In this document: piece by piece, positions 1 through 9,521 of the stretch
Layout: each line of letters starts with the position of its first letter
Position numbering within the stretch: position 1 is the first letter of the stretch
From: Stutzerimonas xanthomarina
GTDB taxonomy: Bacteria > Pseudomonadota > Gammaproteobacteria > Pseudomonadales > Pseudomonadaceae
Assembly (NCBI RefSeq): GCF_003935375.1
Contig: NZ_RHQM01000006.1
Location: 124,001-188,000, forward strand
DNA: 64,000 bases
Direction of reading: 5' to 3'
Program-made: the position numbers and the translations under genes
The notes under the pieces: generated by a model
Seen by the model: only the letters and a program-made list of their open reading frames with translations
What the model was told of the DNA's origin: nothing
The model's database searches: none

Positions 1-1
1 C

Positions 2-232
2 GACGCTGACCTCGCTGAATTTATCGAGCTGCAAATGACCTTTGCCGACTCACCCAAGAGCTGGAGTCTGGGCATGGCGGACATTGACAGGACGAGCTAC
101 GACCTATCGGTGAAAAGCCCCAACAACGCTCAAGACGTAACCTTTCGCAGTCCGCAGGAAATCTTGGACGAGATTGCGGCGCTGGATGCCGAGAGCCAGG
201 AAGTGCTAGCGAATATCAGGAGGATTCTGTGA
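2..232 (+). CDS. hsdM: Type I restriction-modification methyltransferase subunit, C-terminal fragment
   Basis: The reading frame is open from base 2 at the window edge to a TGA at 230-232, so only about the last 76 residues are visible. The residues visible match the C-terminal tail expected of an HsdM N6-adenine methylase: a stretch ending in an acidic helix that follows 'DLSVKSPN', a typical end of HsdM proteins. Its stop overlaps the GTG start of hsdS (GTGA), which implies translational coupling. The catalytic NPPF and SAM-binding motifs lie outside the window. The assignment rests mainly on the hsdS and hsdR neighbours. Confidence 0.8.
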   Translation, partial: DADLAEFIELQMTFADSPKSWSLGMADIDRTSYDLSVKSPNNAQDVTFRSPQEILDEIAALDAESQEVLANIRRIL

Positions 233-1305
233 AACGCGGCTGGGTCACTAAGCCTCTCGGTGAAGTGTGCACGCTTCAGCGGGGCTTCGATTTACCAACA
301 CCACAACGCATCGCAGGCCCATTTCCGCTAGTGAGTTCTAGCGGCATTATTGATACGCACGCTGAAGGGCCTGTTAAAGGACCAGGCATCGTTACAGGAC
401 GAAGCGGAAGCATTGGAAAAATTTTCTTCATCACCGATGATTTTTGGCCGCTCAATACCACGCTTTATGTTCGAAACTTCCATGGAAATGACCCCCAATT
501 CATTTTTTACTTACTGAATAAATTTGATCTCAAGAGATTTGTTGGCGGCGCAGGCGTACCGACACTCAATAGAAATGATGTCCACAGCGAATCTGTTTTC
601 ATCCCGGAAGCCATTCCAGAACAGCAGCGAATTGTCGCCATTCTCGACGAATCCTTTGACAACATTGCCAAGGCCCGCGCCAATGCCGAAAAGAAACTGC
701 GAAACACCCGCGAGCTGTTTGAAAGCCATGTGCATTCTGCTTTCGCGAAACGCGTTGCGAACTGGCGAGTTAAAACGCTGAATCAGATCGCCACAAATCT
801 GGATAACAAACGCATCCCGATTACCAAAAGGGATCGCAAGCCGGGCAATTATCCATACTACGGGGCATCCGGAATTGTTGATTATGTAGCTGAATACATT
901 TTCGACGGCGACACGCTGTTGATTTCCGAAGACGGTGCCAACCTTATTGCGCGCTCAACGCCAATCGCCTTCCCCGCCTCGGGTAAGTACTGGGTCAATA
1001 ACCACGCCCATATCTTGAAATTTGAGGACATGGCCACTCAGCGTTTTGTGGAGTTCTATCTCGAAAGTATCAAGCTGGACAAATATATAACCGGCGCAGC
1101 CCAGCCCAAGCTCAACCAAAAAGCCTTAAACTCCATCCCGATACCGATACCTGATTCAGTGGCCGATCAGATGCTTGTTGTAACCGCACTTGAGCAGGTG
1201 GCCGCCGAAACCCAACGCCTCGAATCCATCTACCAACAGAAAATCGCCGCCCTCGACGAATTGAAGCAATCACTGCTACACCAGGCCTTCAGCGGCCAGC
1301 TATAA
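229..1305 (+). CDS. hsdS: Type I restriction enzyme specificity subunit HsdS
   Basis: This protein of 358 residues recognises the DNA target of the type I complex. It has the usual two-repeat layout. A first target-recognition domain opens with 'WVTKPLGEVCTLQRG', and a helical conserved region follows around residues 125-165 ('PEQQRIVAILDESFD'). A second recognition domain covers about 180-320, and a second helical spacer ends 'ALDELKQSLLHQAFSG', a very typical HsdS terminus. It starts with GTG overlapping the hsdM stop. Codon use is visibly more AT-rich than in the genes further right, as expected for a laterally exchanged specificity gene. Confidence 0.92.
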   Translation: MKRGWVTKPLGEVCTLQRGFDLPTPQRIAGPFPLVSSSGIIDTHAEGPVKGPGIVTGRSGSIGKIFFITDDFWPLNTTLYVRNFHGNDPQFIFYLLNKFDLKRFVGGAGVPTLNRNDVHSESVFIPEAIPEQQRIVAILDESFDNIAKARANAEKKLRNTRELFESHVHSAFAKRVANWRVKTLNQIATNLDNKRIPITKRDRKPGNYPYYGASGIVDYVAEYIFDGDTLLISEDGANLIARSTPIAFPASGKYWVNNHAHILKFEDMATQRFVEFYLESIKLDKYITGAAQPKLNQKALNSIPIPIPDSVADQMLVVTALEQVAAETQRLESIYQQKIAALDELKQSLLHQAFSGQL

Positions 1306-1329
1306 CTGCATCGAAGCACGGAGCACACG

Positions 1330-2322
1330 ATGGATAACACTCAGCAGGAACTGGTGATCTTTCAGGAAGCGGGCCAGCCGGTCGAGGTTCGGTTGGATGC
1401 CGGGCGCGATACGGTATGGATGACTCAGCGACAGATGGCGGAGTTGTTCGAAACCACGCCCGAGAACGTGCTGATGCACCTGAAAAACATCTTTCGAGCG
1501 GAAGAGTTGGCTGAAGGCGCAACTACTAAGGATTTCTTAGCAGTTCGAACCGAAGGCAAGCGACAGGTCCAGCGGCAGCTCAAACACTACAACCTCGACG
1601 CCATTATCTCGGTGGGCTATCGGGTCAGCTCCAAACGTGCCGTGTCATTCCGTCAATGGGCTACACGCTTGCTGCGCGAACACCTCACCCAGGGCTACAC
1701 CCTCAATCGTCAACGCTTCGAAGCCAATGCCCTGGAGCTGGAAGCCGCACTGCAGATGGTGAGAAAGGCGGCGCAAAGCCCCGAGCTACTTAGCGACACC
1801 GGCCGAGGGCTGGTGGACATCGTTACCCGTTATGCGCAGACCTTCCTGTTGCTTCAGCGGTATGACGAAGGCCTGCTGACCGACCCGCCCACCATCGCCG
1901 GCGGCGCGTTGCCTACGCTGGATGAAGCCCGCCAGGCACTGGCTGGTCTGAAAGCCGAGCTGATGGCCCGCGGCGAAGCTACAGAGCTGTTCGCCCTGGA
2001 ACGCGGCGACGGATTGGCCGGCCTGCTGGGCAATCTGGATCAGACGGTTTTCGGCGAGCCGGCCTACCCCAGCGTGGAGGCCAAGGCGGCGCATCTGCTG
2101 TACTTCGTGATCAAGAATCACCCGTTCGCTGACGGCAACAAACGCAGCGGGGCGTTTCTGTTCGTAGACTTTCTCAACCGCAATGGGCGCTTGCTGGACG
2201 CTACCAACCAGCCAGTGATCAACGATATCGGCCTTGCTGCCCTCGCTTTGCTCGTAGCGGAGTCAGACCCGGCGCAGAAAGACACGCTGATTCGCCTGAT
2301 CATGAATATGCTCGCGGGCTGA
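1330..2322 (+). CDS. RhuM-family protein fused to a Fic/Doc domain
   Basis: The N-terminal ~110 residues match the RhuM (virulence protein) family, with 'VWMTQRQMAELFETT' and 'YNLDAIISVGYRVSS'. The C-terminal half carries a Fic/Doc domain with the core motif HPFADGNKRSG at about residues 264-274. Fic proteins transfer AMP or other phosphate groups to target proteins, and Doc phosphorylates EF-Tu. The Arg that ends the canonical Fic motif (HxFx[D/E]GNxRxxR) is not seen here, so the chemistry may be Doc-like. An SD (CGGAG) lies 6 bases before the ATG. The gene sits between hsdS and hsdR. No antitoxin-like small ORF is next to it. Confidence 0.85.
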   Translation: MDNTQQELVIFQEAGQPVEVRLDAGRDTVWMTQRQMAELFETTPENVLMHLKNIFRAEELAEGATTKDFLAVRTEGKRQVQRQLKHYNLDAIISVGYRVSSKRAVSFRQWATRLLREHLTQGYTLNRQRFEANALELEAALQMVRKAAQSPELLSDTGRGLVDIVTRYAQTFLLLQRYDEGLLTDPPTIAGGALPTLDEARQALAGLKAELMARGEATELFALERGDGLAGLLGNLDQTVFGEPAYPSVEAKAAHLLYFVIKNHPFADGNKRSGAFLFVDFLNRNGRLLDATNQPVINDIGLAALALLVAESDPAQKDTLIRLIMNMLAG

Positions 2323-2386
2323 TCCGCCTTCTAAACCCACGCCGCCGAGGGTTATGCTCCAGGCATGATGCCAAAAGGATATTGCC

Positions 2387-4723
2387 GTGAACGAAGCTGA
2401 AACCCGCGCCGAACATATCGACCCCGCGTTGCGTGAAGCCGGCTGGGGCGTGGTCGATGGCAGCCGCGTACAGCGCGAGTTTCAAATCACTCATGGCCGC
2501 ATCCAGGGTGCGGGGCAACGCGGCAAGGCGGAGATCGCCGATTACGTGCTGGTATACCGCAACACTCAGCTGGCCGTGATCGAGGCGAAAGCCTGGGACA
2601 AGCACTACACAGAGGGCGCAGCCCAGGCCAAATGCTATGCCAGGAAGCTGGCGATCCGCTTCACCTACGCAACCAATGGCCAGCGTATCTACGCCATCGA
2701 CATGCTCACCGGAGCCGAAGGCGATTTGCTCAGCTTCCCCACGCCGGAAGAACTTTGGAACCTGACCTTTGCCGAGCACAACGAATGGCGCGAGCGCTTC
2801 GCCGCCATTCCGTTCGAAGACAAAGGCGGTACCTGGGGTGCGCGCTACTATCAGGACATTGCGATCAAGCGAGTGCTGGAAGCAATCGCAGCGCAGCAGT
2901 CGCGCATCCTGCTGACACTGGCAACCGGTACAGGCAAGACCTTTATCGCCTTTCAGCTGGCCTGGAAATTGTTCAAAAGTCGCTGGAATCTCAAGCGCGA
3001 TGCCCAGCGTCAGCCACGCATCCTGTTCCTGGCAGACCGCAACATCCTTGCGGATCAGGCTTACAACTCGTTTTCGGCCTTCAGCGAAGACGCGCTGGTG
3101 CGCATCGCCCCGGACGAAATTCGCAAAAAGGGCAAGGTGCCGAAGAACGGCAGCATCTTTTTCACCATTTTCCAGACCTTCATGAGCGGGCCGAACGGCA
3201 CGCCTTACTTTGGCGAGTACCCGGCGGATTTCTTCGATTTCATCATCATCGATGAATGCCACCGTGGCGGTGCCAACGACGAGGGCAACTGGCGCGGCAT
3301 CCTTGAGTACTTCGCACCGGCAGTTCAACTGGGCCTGACCGCCACGCCCAAGCGCAAGGACAATGTCGACACCTATGCCTACTTCGGCGAGCCGGTGTAT
3401 GTGTATTCGCTAAAGGAGGGCATCAACGACGGCTTCCTCACGCCATTTAAGGTCAAGCAGATCGCTACGACGCTTGATGAGTATGTGTATGTGCCAGGCG
3501 ACGGAATAGTCGTCCAAGGCGAGGTAGAGGCGGGACGGCGCTATCTCGAGGCGGACTTCAATCGAGTCATCAAGATTCCAGAGCGGGAAGCCTATCGGGT
3601 CAAGTTGTTCATGGAGCAGATCGCGCCGAACGAGAAGACGCTGGTGTTCTGCGCCACCCAACAGCATGCGCTGGAAGTACGTGACCTGATCAACCAGATG
3701 AAGCGCAGCAGCGAGCCGGACTACTGTGTGCGGGTGACCGCCGATGATGGTGCGCGAGGGGAAGAACACCTGCGGCATTTTCAGGATAACGAGAAGACCA
3801 TACCGACCGTTCTCACGACCTCGCAGAAACTCTCCACCGGCGTGGATGCGCGTAACGTCCGCAATATCGTGCTGATGCGGCCAGTGACCAACATGATTGA
3901 GTTCAAGCAGATCATCGGTCGTGGTACGCGTTTATTCGATGGCAAGGATTACTTCACCATCTATGACTTCGTGAAGGCTCATCACCTGTTCAGTGACCCC
4001 GAGTGGGATGGCGAACCGATAGAACCTGCCGAAACCAAAGCTGTCGGCACCGGAGAGAACAGAGGTGGCTATGAGAGCGAACCCAGGCCGCCCAAGCCGC
4101 CGCGCGATCCACGCCCGGACGTGATCGAGGTTCGACTCAGCAACGGCTCGGTGCGCCGCATCAAGAGCATGATGGCGACGCTGTACCTCGGCGCCGATGG
4201 CAAACCGATGTCTGCTGCGCAGTTCCTGGAAAGCCTGTTCGGCAATCTGCCGGAATTTTTCAACGATGAGGACGAGCTACGCGGGCTATGGAGCGCCCCG
4301 GATACTCGCACTTCGCTCCTGCAAGGCCTGGCTGAACGCGGCTTTAGCAACGAGGTATTGCACGAAATGCAGCGCATCATCGACGCCGAGCATAGTGATC
4401 TGTTTGATGTGCTGACGTACGTCGCCTTCTCCATCGAACCGCAGACTCGAGAAGAGCGCGCCAGCAGAGCTCGCAGCACGCTGCATGGGCAATTCACTGA
4501 CAAGCAAGAAGCCTTTCTTGACTTCGTGCTGTCGCAATACGTGAAGGAGGGTGTGGAGGAATTGGGGCCGGAAAAGCTCTCCCCTTTGCTGAAGCTTCGC
4601 TACAAGAATGCGATTAACGATGCAGTTGCAGATCTGGGTAGGCCGGAACTGATCAAGAGTCTGTTTTTCGGCTTCCAGAAGCATCTTTATGATGGTGCGC
4701 AAGGGAGCAGTGCCCAAACTTAG
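2387..4723 (+). CDS. hsdR: Type I restriction endonuclease subunit R
   Basis: HsdR is the motor and nuclease subunit of the type I complex. The N-terminus holds a PD-(D/E)xK-type nuclease site (D-x13-'EAK', residues ~50-70). A Walker A 'ATGTGKT' lies near residue 180 and a DEAD-box 'DECH' near residue 288. Helicase motifs III and VI ('LTATPKR', 'IIGRGTRLFDG') follow, and the last ~200 residues fit the EcoEI R C-terminal family. The start is GTG with AAAAGGA 7 bases upstream. At 778 residues it fits the EcoEI-like class rather than the ~1000-residue class. It lies 64 bases after the RhuM-Fic gene and probably belongs to the same transcript. Confidence 0.95.
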   Translation: MNEAETRAEHIDPALREAGWGVVDGSRVQREFQITHGRIQGAGQRGKAEIADYVLVYRNTQLAVIEAKAWDKHYTEGAAQAKCYARKLAIRFTYATNGQRIYAIDMLTGAEGDLLSFPTPEELWNLTFAEHNEWRERFAAIPFEDKGGTWGARYYQDIAIKRVLEAIAAQQSRILLTLATGTGKTFIAFQLAWKLFKSRWNLKRDAQRQPRILFLADRNILADQAYNSFSAFSEDALVRIAPDEIRKKGKVPKNGSIFFTIFQTFMSGPNGTPYFGEYPADFFDFIIIDECHRGGANDEGNWRGILEYFAPAVQLGLTATPKRKDNVDTYAYFGEPVYVYSLKEGINDGFLTPFKVKQIATTLDEYVYVPGDGIVVQGEVEAGRRYLEADFNRVIKIPEREAYRVKLFMEQIAPNEKTLVFCATQQHALEVRDLINQMKRSSEPDYCVRVTADDGARGEEHLRHFQDNEKTIPTVLTTSQKLSTGVDARNVRNIVLMRPVTNMIEFKQIIGRGTRLFDGKDYFTIYDFVKAHHLFSDPEWDGEPIEPAETKAVGTGENRGGYESEPRPPKPPRDPRPDVIEVRLSNGSVRRIKSMMATLYLGADGKPMSAAQFLESLFGNLPEFFNDEDELRGLWSAPDTRTSLLQGLAERGFSNEVLHEMQRIIDAEHSDLFDVLTYVAFSIEPQTREERASRARSTLHGQFTDKQEAFLDFVLSQYVKEGVEELGPEKLSPLLKLRYKNAINDAVADLGRPELIKSLFFGFQKHLYDGAQGSSAQT

Positions 4724-4964
4724 CGACGCATCAACGTGATATTCCTCTGCGCTCTCGGCGAGCTGGCAAGCCTCAACGGGGCCACTGCAGAAGTGTCCCT
4801 CGGCGAATCGCCGCACGTGCCACGCATGCCCGGCCAGGCCTTATCACTTCATCACTCCGACTCCATTCTGCGCTAGGCTGCTGCTAACGGAGCGGGCCAG
4901 AGCGGGATGTTGCCTGGCCGCGTCGAACTGCCAAGGAATGCTGCACAGCGCAAGGAGCCGAACG

Positions 4965-5744
4965 GTGCACAGGATTCTCTCGATTCTGCTGATATGGCTG
5001 TTGTCGAACGCCGCCCCGGCCGGCGCGGCGCAGTGGCGTTTCGTGACCGAAGACTTCCCGCCGTTCACCTATCCGGATGACGCCCCGGCCAGCGAAACCG
5101 CAGGCGTTGCTGCGGCCGGCCCGTTTGTAGAGGTGGTACATGCGATCTGCGCACGCTTGCAGCACCAATGCACGATCACCCTGTATCCCTGGCAGCGCGC
5201 ATTTCGCCTGGCCGAACAGGGACAGGTGGACGGAATATTCACACTGACACCTTCACCGCAGCGCGAGCAGATGTTCCACATCAGCCGGATGCTGGTCACT
5301 TCTCGTTACAGTGTTTTCGCCCAGGCCGAGAGCAGCTTCGTCTTCAACCAACCAGGTGATGTGGCGGGCCGGCTGGTTGGCGTCTATGGCCCATCCGGCA
5401 CGTCTTACGTGCTGTCCGAGCGCCTCAAGTCGGTGCCCGACGTACGCCTGCACCTGACTACCGACAATCGCCGACTGCTGCGCATGCTGCAGTCCGGGCG
5501 CTTCGGTGTGGACGGCCTGGCAGTGCTCAATCAGGATGTTGCCTGGCACCTGATCGAGGAGGAGCGACTTGCCGATGTGCGCGAGGCTGGCGAAATGGGC
5601 CCGATCAGCTATGGCATCGGTCTTTCGCGCAAGACGGTGAGCGCGGCACAGTTCGAGGCGTTCGAGCAGGCGCTGGACGCGGCAATAGCCGATGGCACGG
5701 TGCCGAAGATCCTGCGCCGGCACCAACTCGAAGCCGCCTTCTGA
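4965..5744 (+). CDS. Periplasmic amino-acid-type solute-binding protein (orphan)
   Basis: This is a family-3 extracellular binding-protein fold of 259 residues with a hydrophobic signal peptide ending near 'APAGAAQW'. The mature part starts 'RFVTEDFPPFTY', typical of the Pseudomonas ABC-type amino-acid substrate-binding group. I choose the GTG at 4965 because AAGGAG lies 7 bases upstream; an in-frame ATG at 4938 would only add nine residues in front of the signal peptide. No permease or ATPase gene adjoins it, so it is an orphan receptor or sensor-like protein. The gene at 6541 is a close paralogue. The ligand is unknown. Confidence 0.85.
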   Translation: MHRILSILLIWLLSNAAPAGAAQWRFVTEDFPPFTYPDDAPASETAGVAAAGPFVEVVHAICARLQHQCTITLYPWQRAFRLAEQGQVDGIFTLTPSPQREQMFHISRMLVTSRYSVFAQAESSFVFNQPGDVAGRLVGVYGPSGTSYVLSERLKSVPDVRLHLTTDNRRLLRMLQSGRFGVDGLAVLNQDVAWHLIEEERLADVREAGEMGPISYGIGLSRKTVSAAQFEAFEQALDAAIADGTVPKILRRHQLEAAF

Positions 5745-5905
5745 GCGTTACGCGCGCCATGGCAAGGCGGCGGTTCGGCGTATTTCTCGCCATGCGTGAT
5801 CGGCCGCCATTTCGCCAACGCTGACGGTTCATCTGAGACCTGGCGCCGATCAGGGCAGCGACCAGCCTGTTACCCTCGCCCGCCCCGAACCGCATGGATG
5901 CCCTC

Positions 5906-6385
5906 ATGCTGCGCTACCTGCTTGCCGCCCTGCTCATAACTGCCATGCCTGCCTCTGCCGAATCGGTCGACTGCCGGGTGATCGGCATCGCCGATGGCAA
6001 CACCTTCAGCTGCCGGACCAACGTGGGTGAACGGTTCAGGGTCCGGATGGCGGAAATCGACACCCCGGAGCTCAAGCAACCCTACGGCAGCCAGGCCCGG
6101 CAAGCGCTCTCCGACCACATCTTCGGCAAGAACGTGACGCTCGTAGTCAAGGGCCGCGATGACCTCGGTCGGACCCTGGCGCGAGTCAGCGTTGGCAACA
6201 TCGACGTCAATTCGGAGATGGTCAGGTCTGGCACGGCCTGGGCGTATCGCGGTCACCTTGACGACCGCTCGCTGCTCGATCTGGAGGCGGTCGCCCGCGA
6301 GTTCAGGCGCGGCCTGTGGTCATTGCACAAGACCGAACAGCAACCGCCATGGGAATGGCGCGAGCAGATGCGCAAGACCCGCTAG
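5906..6385 (+). CDS. Secreted thermonuclease (SNase)-family nuclease
   Basis: The protein has about 159 residues, with a signal peptide (hydrophobic core 'YLLAALLITAMPA') and an OB-fold SNase domain. Family landmarks are visible: 'VIGIADGNTF' in the first strands, 'VRMAEIDTPELKQPYG' around the first catalytic Arg/Asp cluster, 'DDLGRTLARV' with the second catalytic Arg, and 'GTAWAYR'. It probably degrades DNA or RNA in the periplasm or outside the cell. I choose the ATG at 5906, which starts 'MLRYLL', over the ATG at 5894 because it gives a normal signal peptide. The gene sits between two paralogous binding-protein genes. Confidence 0.88.
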   Translation: MLRYLLAALLITAMPASAESVDCRVIGIADGNTFSCRTNVGERFRVRMAEIDTPELKQPYGSQARQALSDHIFGKNVTLVVKGRDDLGRTLARVSVGNIDVNSEMVRSGTAWAYRGHLDDRSLLDLEAVAREFRRGLWSLHKTEQQPPWEWREQMRKTR

Positions 6386-6540
6386 CCCGGGGTGCTCGCA
6401 TCGATCGACGCCACTCGCCAGGAAGTCCGGCCTGCTGCGCTGGCTACCCTGATTAGGGGGTCGCGCCGCGGACGGCGACACGCTAGCCTGCAAGGGCGTG
6501 GAGCGTATTGCCGCTCTGCCGATCGCCTGGAGCTTGCAGC

Positions 6541-7308
6541 ATGCCCACTCGATGGATTGCGATAGTCGTCGGCCTGGCACTCATGGGAAATTGCCAAGCC
6601 GATGAGCTGCGCTTCGTCACCGAGGACTTCCCGCCGTTCAGCTATGCCACGGCGGCCACCGGCACCGAGGACCGTGCAGCCGGGCCTTTCGTCGAGATCG
6701 TTGCAGCCGTCTGCGCGCGGCTACGAATCGACTGTCCGGTGCAGCTGCTGCCCTGGCGACGCGCACTGGCGCTGGCCGAGGACGGTGAAGCGCAGGGGAT
6801 CTTCACCGTGATCCGCTCACCGGATCGCGAGCGCGCGTTCCACCTCACCCGCATGCTCGTCACCTCCCGCTATGGGGTCTATGCACGGTCGGCGAGCCGC
6901 TTCGTCTTCCATCGCCCCGAGGACCTGGCGGGACGCAGTGTCGCCGTGTATGGGCCCTCCGGAACCTCCTTCTTGCTCGGTCAGCATCTGGCTGAGGTCG
7001 GCGACGTGACGCTGATTCTGGAGGCGGATAACCGGCGGCTGCTGCGCATGCTGGAGGCCGGCAGGTTCGGCGAACAGGGCGTCGCCGTGGTCAATCAGGA
7101 CGTCGCCTGGCATCTGATCGATCAGGAAAGGCTCGCCAATATTCATGAGGCAGGCGAGCTGCAACCGGTGTCCTACGCGATCGGCCTTTCCCGCGCCGCG
7201 GTCAGCGAAGCCGAATTCGAACGTTTCAACGACGCGCTCGAGGCGCTGATCGCCGACGGCAGCGTTGCGGCCATCCTGCGGCACCACGGCCTGGAGCCCG
7301 CGTTCTAG
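6541..7308 (+). CDS. Periplasmic amino-acid-type solute-binding protein (paralogue of the gene at 4965)
   Basis: This protein of 255 residues has a signal peptide ('IAIVVGLALMGNCQA') and a family-3 binding-protein fold. It aligns along its full length with the product of 4965-5744. Shared landmarks are 'RFVTEDFPPF', 'RMLVTSRYGVYA', 'GVYGPSGTS', 'DNRRLLRML', 'NQDVAWHLI' and a terminal 'LEPAF'/'LEAAF'. GGAG precedes the ATG by 8 bases; a TTG at 6508 is an unlikely alternative. No transport partners are adjacent. The pair looks like a local duplication later separated by, or enclosing, the nuclease gene. The ligand is unknown. Confidence 0.85.
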   Translation: MPTRWIAIVVGLALMGNCQADELRFVTEDFPPFSYATAATGTEDRAAGPFVEIVAAVCARLRIDCPVQLLPWRRALALAEDGEAQGIFTVIRSPDRERAFHLTRMLVTSRYGVYARSASRFVFHRPEDLAGRSVAVYGPSGTSFLLGQHLAEVGDVTLILEADNRRLLRMLEAGRFGEQGVAVVNQDVAWHLIDQERLANIHEAGELQPVSYAIGLSRAAVSEAEFERFNDALEALIADGSVAAILRHHGLEPAF

Positions 7309-7463
7309 ATTAAGGCGCTGCCGGTCAATCTGCACCTCGCCGATCTTTTCGCTGAATCATTCTGCGCTTCGGACCGTCTACCCCAAAGGCAGCGTTCGGG
7401 CAATCCGGAGGTTTCGCCGCGTACATCCCGCTCATCACCCGCGCAAACGGAGGCTGACCGTCC

Positions 7464-9521
7464 ATGGACGCCGCCAAGAAAATACCCAAGGCCATCATTC
7501 TGTTCCCCGTGTTCATTCCAGCAGTGATCGTCACACTGCTGCTGGTGATCGGAACCATCAGCAATCCGGAACTGGCCGGTGAAGTGTTCAGCTCGACGCT
7601 AGCGTTCATCACGACCAACTTCGGCTGGTTCTACATGCTCTCGGTGGCCTTTTTCCTGGTGTTCATCGTCGGCATCGCCATGACGCCCTGGGGCAGCATC
7701 AAGCTGGGCCCGGATCACGCCGAGCCGCAATATAGCTTTCCAGCCTGGTTCGCCATGCTCTTTTCCGCCGGCTACGGCATCGCCCTGCTGTTCTTCGGCG
7801 TGGCCGAACCCGTGCTGCACTACGCCTCGCCACCCGCCGGAGCCGGAGAAACCGTCGACGCGGCCAAGCAGGCGATGCAAATTGCCTTCTTCCACTGGGG
7901 CTTTCATATCTGGGCCATCTACGGACTGACCGGTCTGGTGCTGGCGTACTTCTCGTTCCGCCACGGCCTGCCGCTGTCGATGCGCTCGGCGCTGTACCCG
8001 ATCATCGGCGAACGCATCTACGGGCCGATCGGCCATGTGGTGGATGTCTTCGCGATTCTCGGCACGCTGTTCGGCATCGCCACCACGCTGGGCCTGTCCG
8101 TCACCCAGATCAACGCGGGCATCAACTACCTCTGGCCGTCGATACCGATCAGCATCAACGTGCAGATCATCGCCATTGCGATCATCACCGGCCTGGCGAT
8201 CTGCTCGGTGGTCGCCGGTCTGGACAAGGGCGTGAAAAACCTGTCGCTGTTGAACATGATCCTAGCGATCGGCCTGATGCTCTTCGTGTTTCTGGTCGGG
8301 CCTACCATTTTCATCCTCGAAACGTTTCTGCAGAACACCGGCAGCTATCTGAACAACATCATCGAGCGCACCTTCAACCTGCAGGCCTACAGCCGCAGCG
8401 ACTGGATCGGCAACTGGACGCTGTTCATCTTTGGATGGACCATCGCCTGGTCGCCCTTCGTCGGCCTGTTTATCGCCAAGATCAGCCGCGGCAGGACCAT
8501 TCGCCAGTTCGTCTTCGGCGTGATGTTCGTGCCGACCATCTTCACCTTCCTCTGGTTTTCGGTATTCGGCGACACGGCGCTGCACATGATCATGGTCGAA
8601 GGCTACACCTCGCTGATCTCGGATGTGCAGGCGGACAACGCCATCGCGCTGTTCAAACTGTTCGAACTGCTACCGATGACGTCCATCGCCTCGTTCCTGG
8701 CGGTGGTGCTGATCATCACCTTCTTCGTTACCTCGTCGGACTCCGGCTCCCTGGTCATCGACTCGCTGGCCGCCGGCGGCGCGCTGCACACGCCGGTCTG
8801 GCAGCGTGTGTTCTGGGCCAGCATCGAGGGCGTAGTTGCGTCCGCCCTGCTCCTGGCCGGCGGCCTCAGCGCGCTGCAGACGATGACCATCGCCAGCGCG
8901 CTGCCCTTCGCAATCATCATGATGATCGCCGCGCTGGGCATGTGGCGCGCTCTGGTGATCGAAGGCCACCACGAAACCAGCCTGCAAAGCCACATGCAGG
9001 GCAGCCGGCTGGCGAGTAACGCCGGTCCCGGCCTGTGGAAGAAGCGCCTGGCGGGGATGGTCAGCTTTCCCAGCAGGGAACAGGTCGACGACTTCATGAG
9101 CACCACGGTACTGAAAGCCATGCGCCGCGTGCAGCGCGAACTCAGTGGCCAGGAATGGGCTGCCGAAGTGCACACCGATGAAGCCCACTCGCGGCTCTAC
9201 CTGGAGGTCATCAAGGACGACCAGGTGGACTTCATCTACGAGATTCGTGCGGTCGGTTACGCCATGCCGGCGTTCGCGCTGACCGAAGGGCCGGAGGCCG
9301 ACGAGCAGTACTACCGTGCCGAGGTGTTCCTGCGCCGCGGCGGCCAGCATTACGATGTTTACGGATACGACCAGGCGGACATCATCAGCGACATACTCGA
9401 CCAGTTCGAAAAGTACCTGCACTTCCTGCACATCTCGCCGGGCAGCTTGCCGTGGAAGATGGCCGAGCACGACGAAATGCTCTCCGACGACCAAAACACG
9501 CCCAAGCCGGAAGCGAGCTGA
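7464..9521 (+). CDS. betT: BCCT-family betaine/choline transporter, BetT type
   Basis: This is a sodium- or proton-coupled secondary transporter for choline or other quaternary amines, with about 12 membrane segments over residues 10-510. The BCCT signature region is clear: 'NWTLFIFGWTIAWSPFVG' is followed by 'FIAKISRGRTIRQF'. At 685 residues it has the long (~150-residue) cytosolic C-terminal domain of BetT-like carriers, used in those proteins for osmotic regulation. An SD (GGAGG) lies 12 bases before the ATG. There is no betIBA nearby, so the substrate is inferred from the family only, and carnitine or glycine betaine is possible. Confidence 0.9.
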   Translation: MDAAKKIPKAIILFPVFIPAVIVTLLLVIGTISNPELAGEVFSSTLAFITTNFGWFYMLSVAFFLVFIVGIAMTPWGSIKLGPDHAEPQYSFPAWFAMLFSAGYGIALLFFGVAEPVLHYASPPAGAGETVDAAKQAMQIAFFHWGFHIWAIYGLTGLVLAYFSFRHGLPLSMRSALYPIIGERIYGPIGHVVDVFAILGTLFGIATTLGLSVTQINAGINYLWPSIPISINVQIIAIAIITGLAICSVVAGLDKGVKNLSLLNMILAIGLMLFVFLVGPTIFILETFLQNTGSYLNNIIERTFNLQAYSRSDWIGNWTLFIFGWTIAWSPFVGLFIAKISRGRTIRQFVFGVMFVPTIFTFLWFSVFGDTALHMIMVEGYTSLISDVQADNAIALFKLFELLPMTSIASFLAVVLIITFFVTSSDSGSLVIDSLAAGGALHTPVWQRVFWASIEGVVASALLLAGGLSALQTMTIASALPFAIIMMIAALGMWRALVIEGHHETSLQSHMQGSRLASNAGPGLWKKRLAGMVSFPSREQVDDFMSTTVLKAMRRVQRELSGQEWAAEVHTDEAHSRLYLEVIKDDQVDFIYEIRAVGYAMPAFALTEGPEADEQYYRAEVFLRRGGQHYDVYGYDQADIISDILDQFEKYLHFLHISPGSLPWKMAEHDEMLSDDQNTPKPEAS

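Noticed and set aside
2300..3328. A 342-residue minus-strand frame over hsdR
   Set aside because: Antisense to the nuclease and helicase region of hsdR, where all motifs are on the plus strand.
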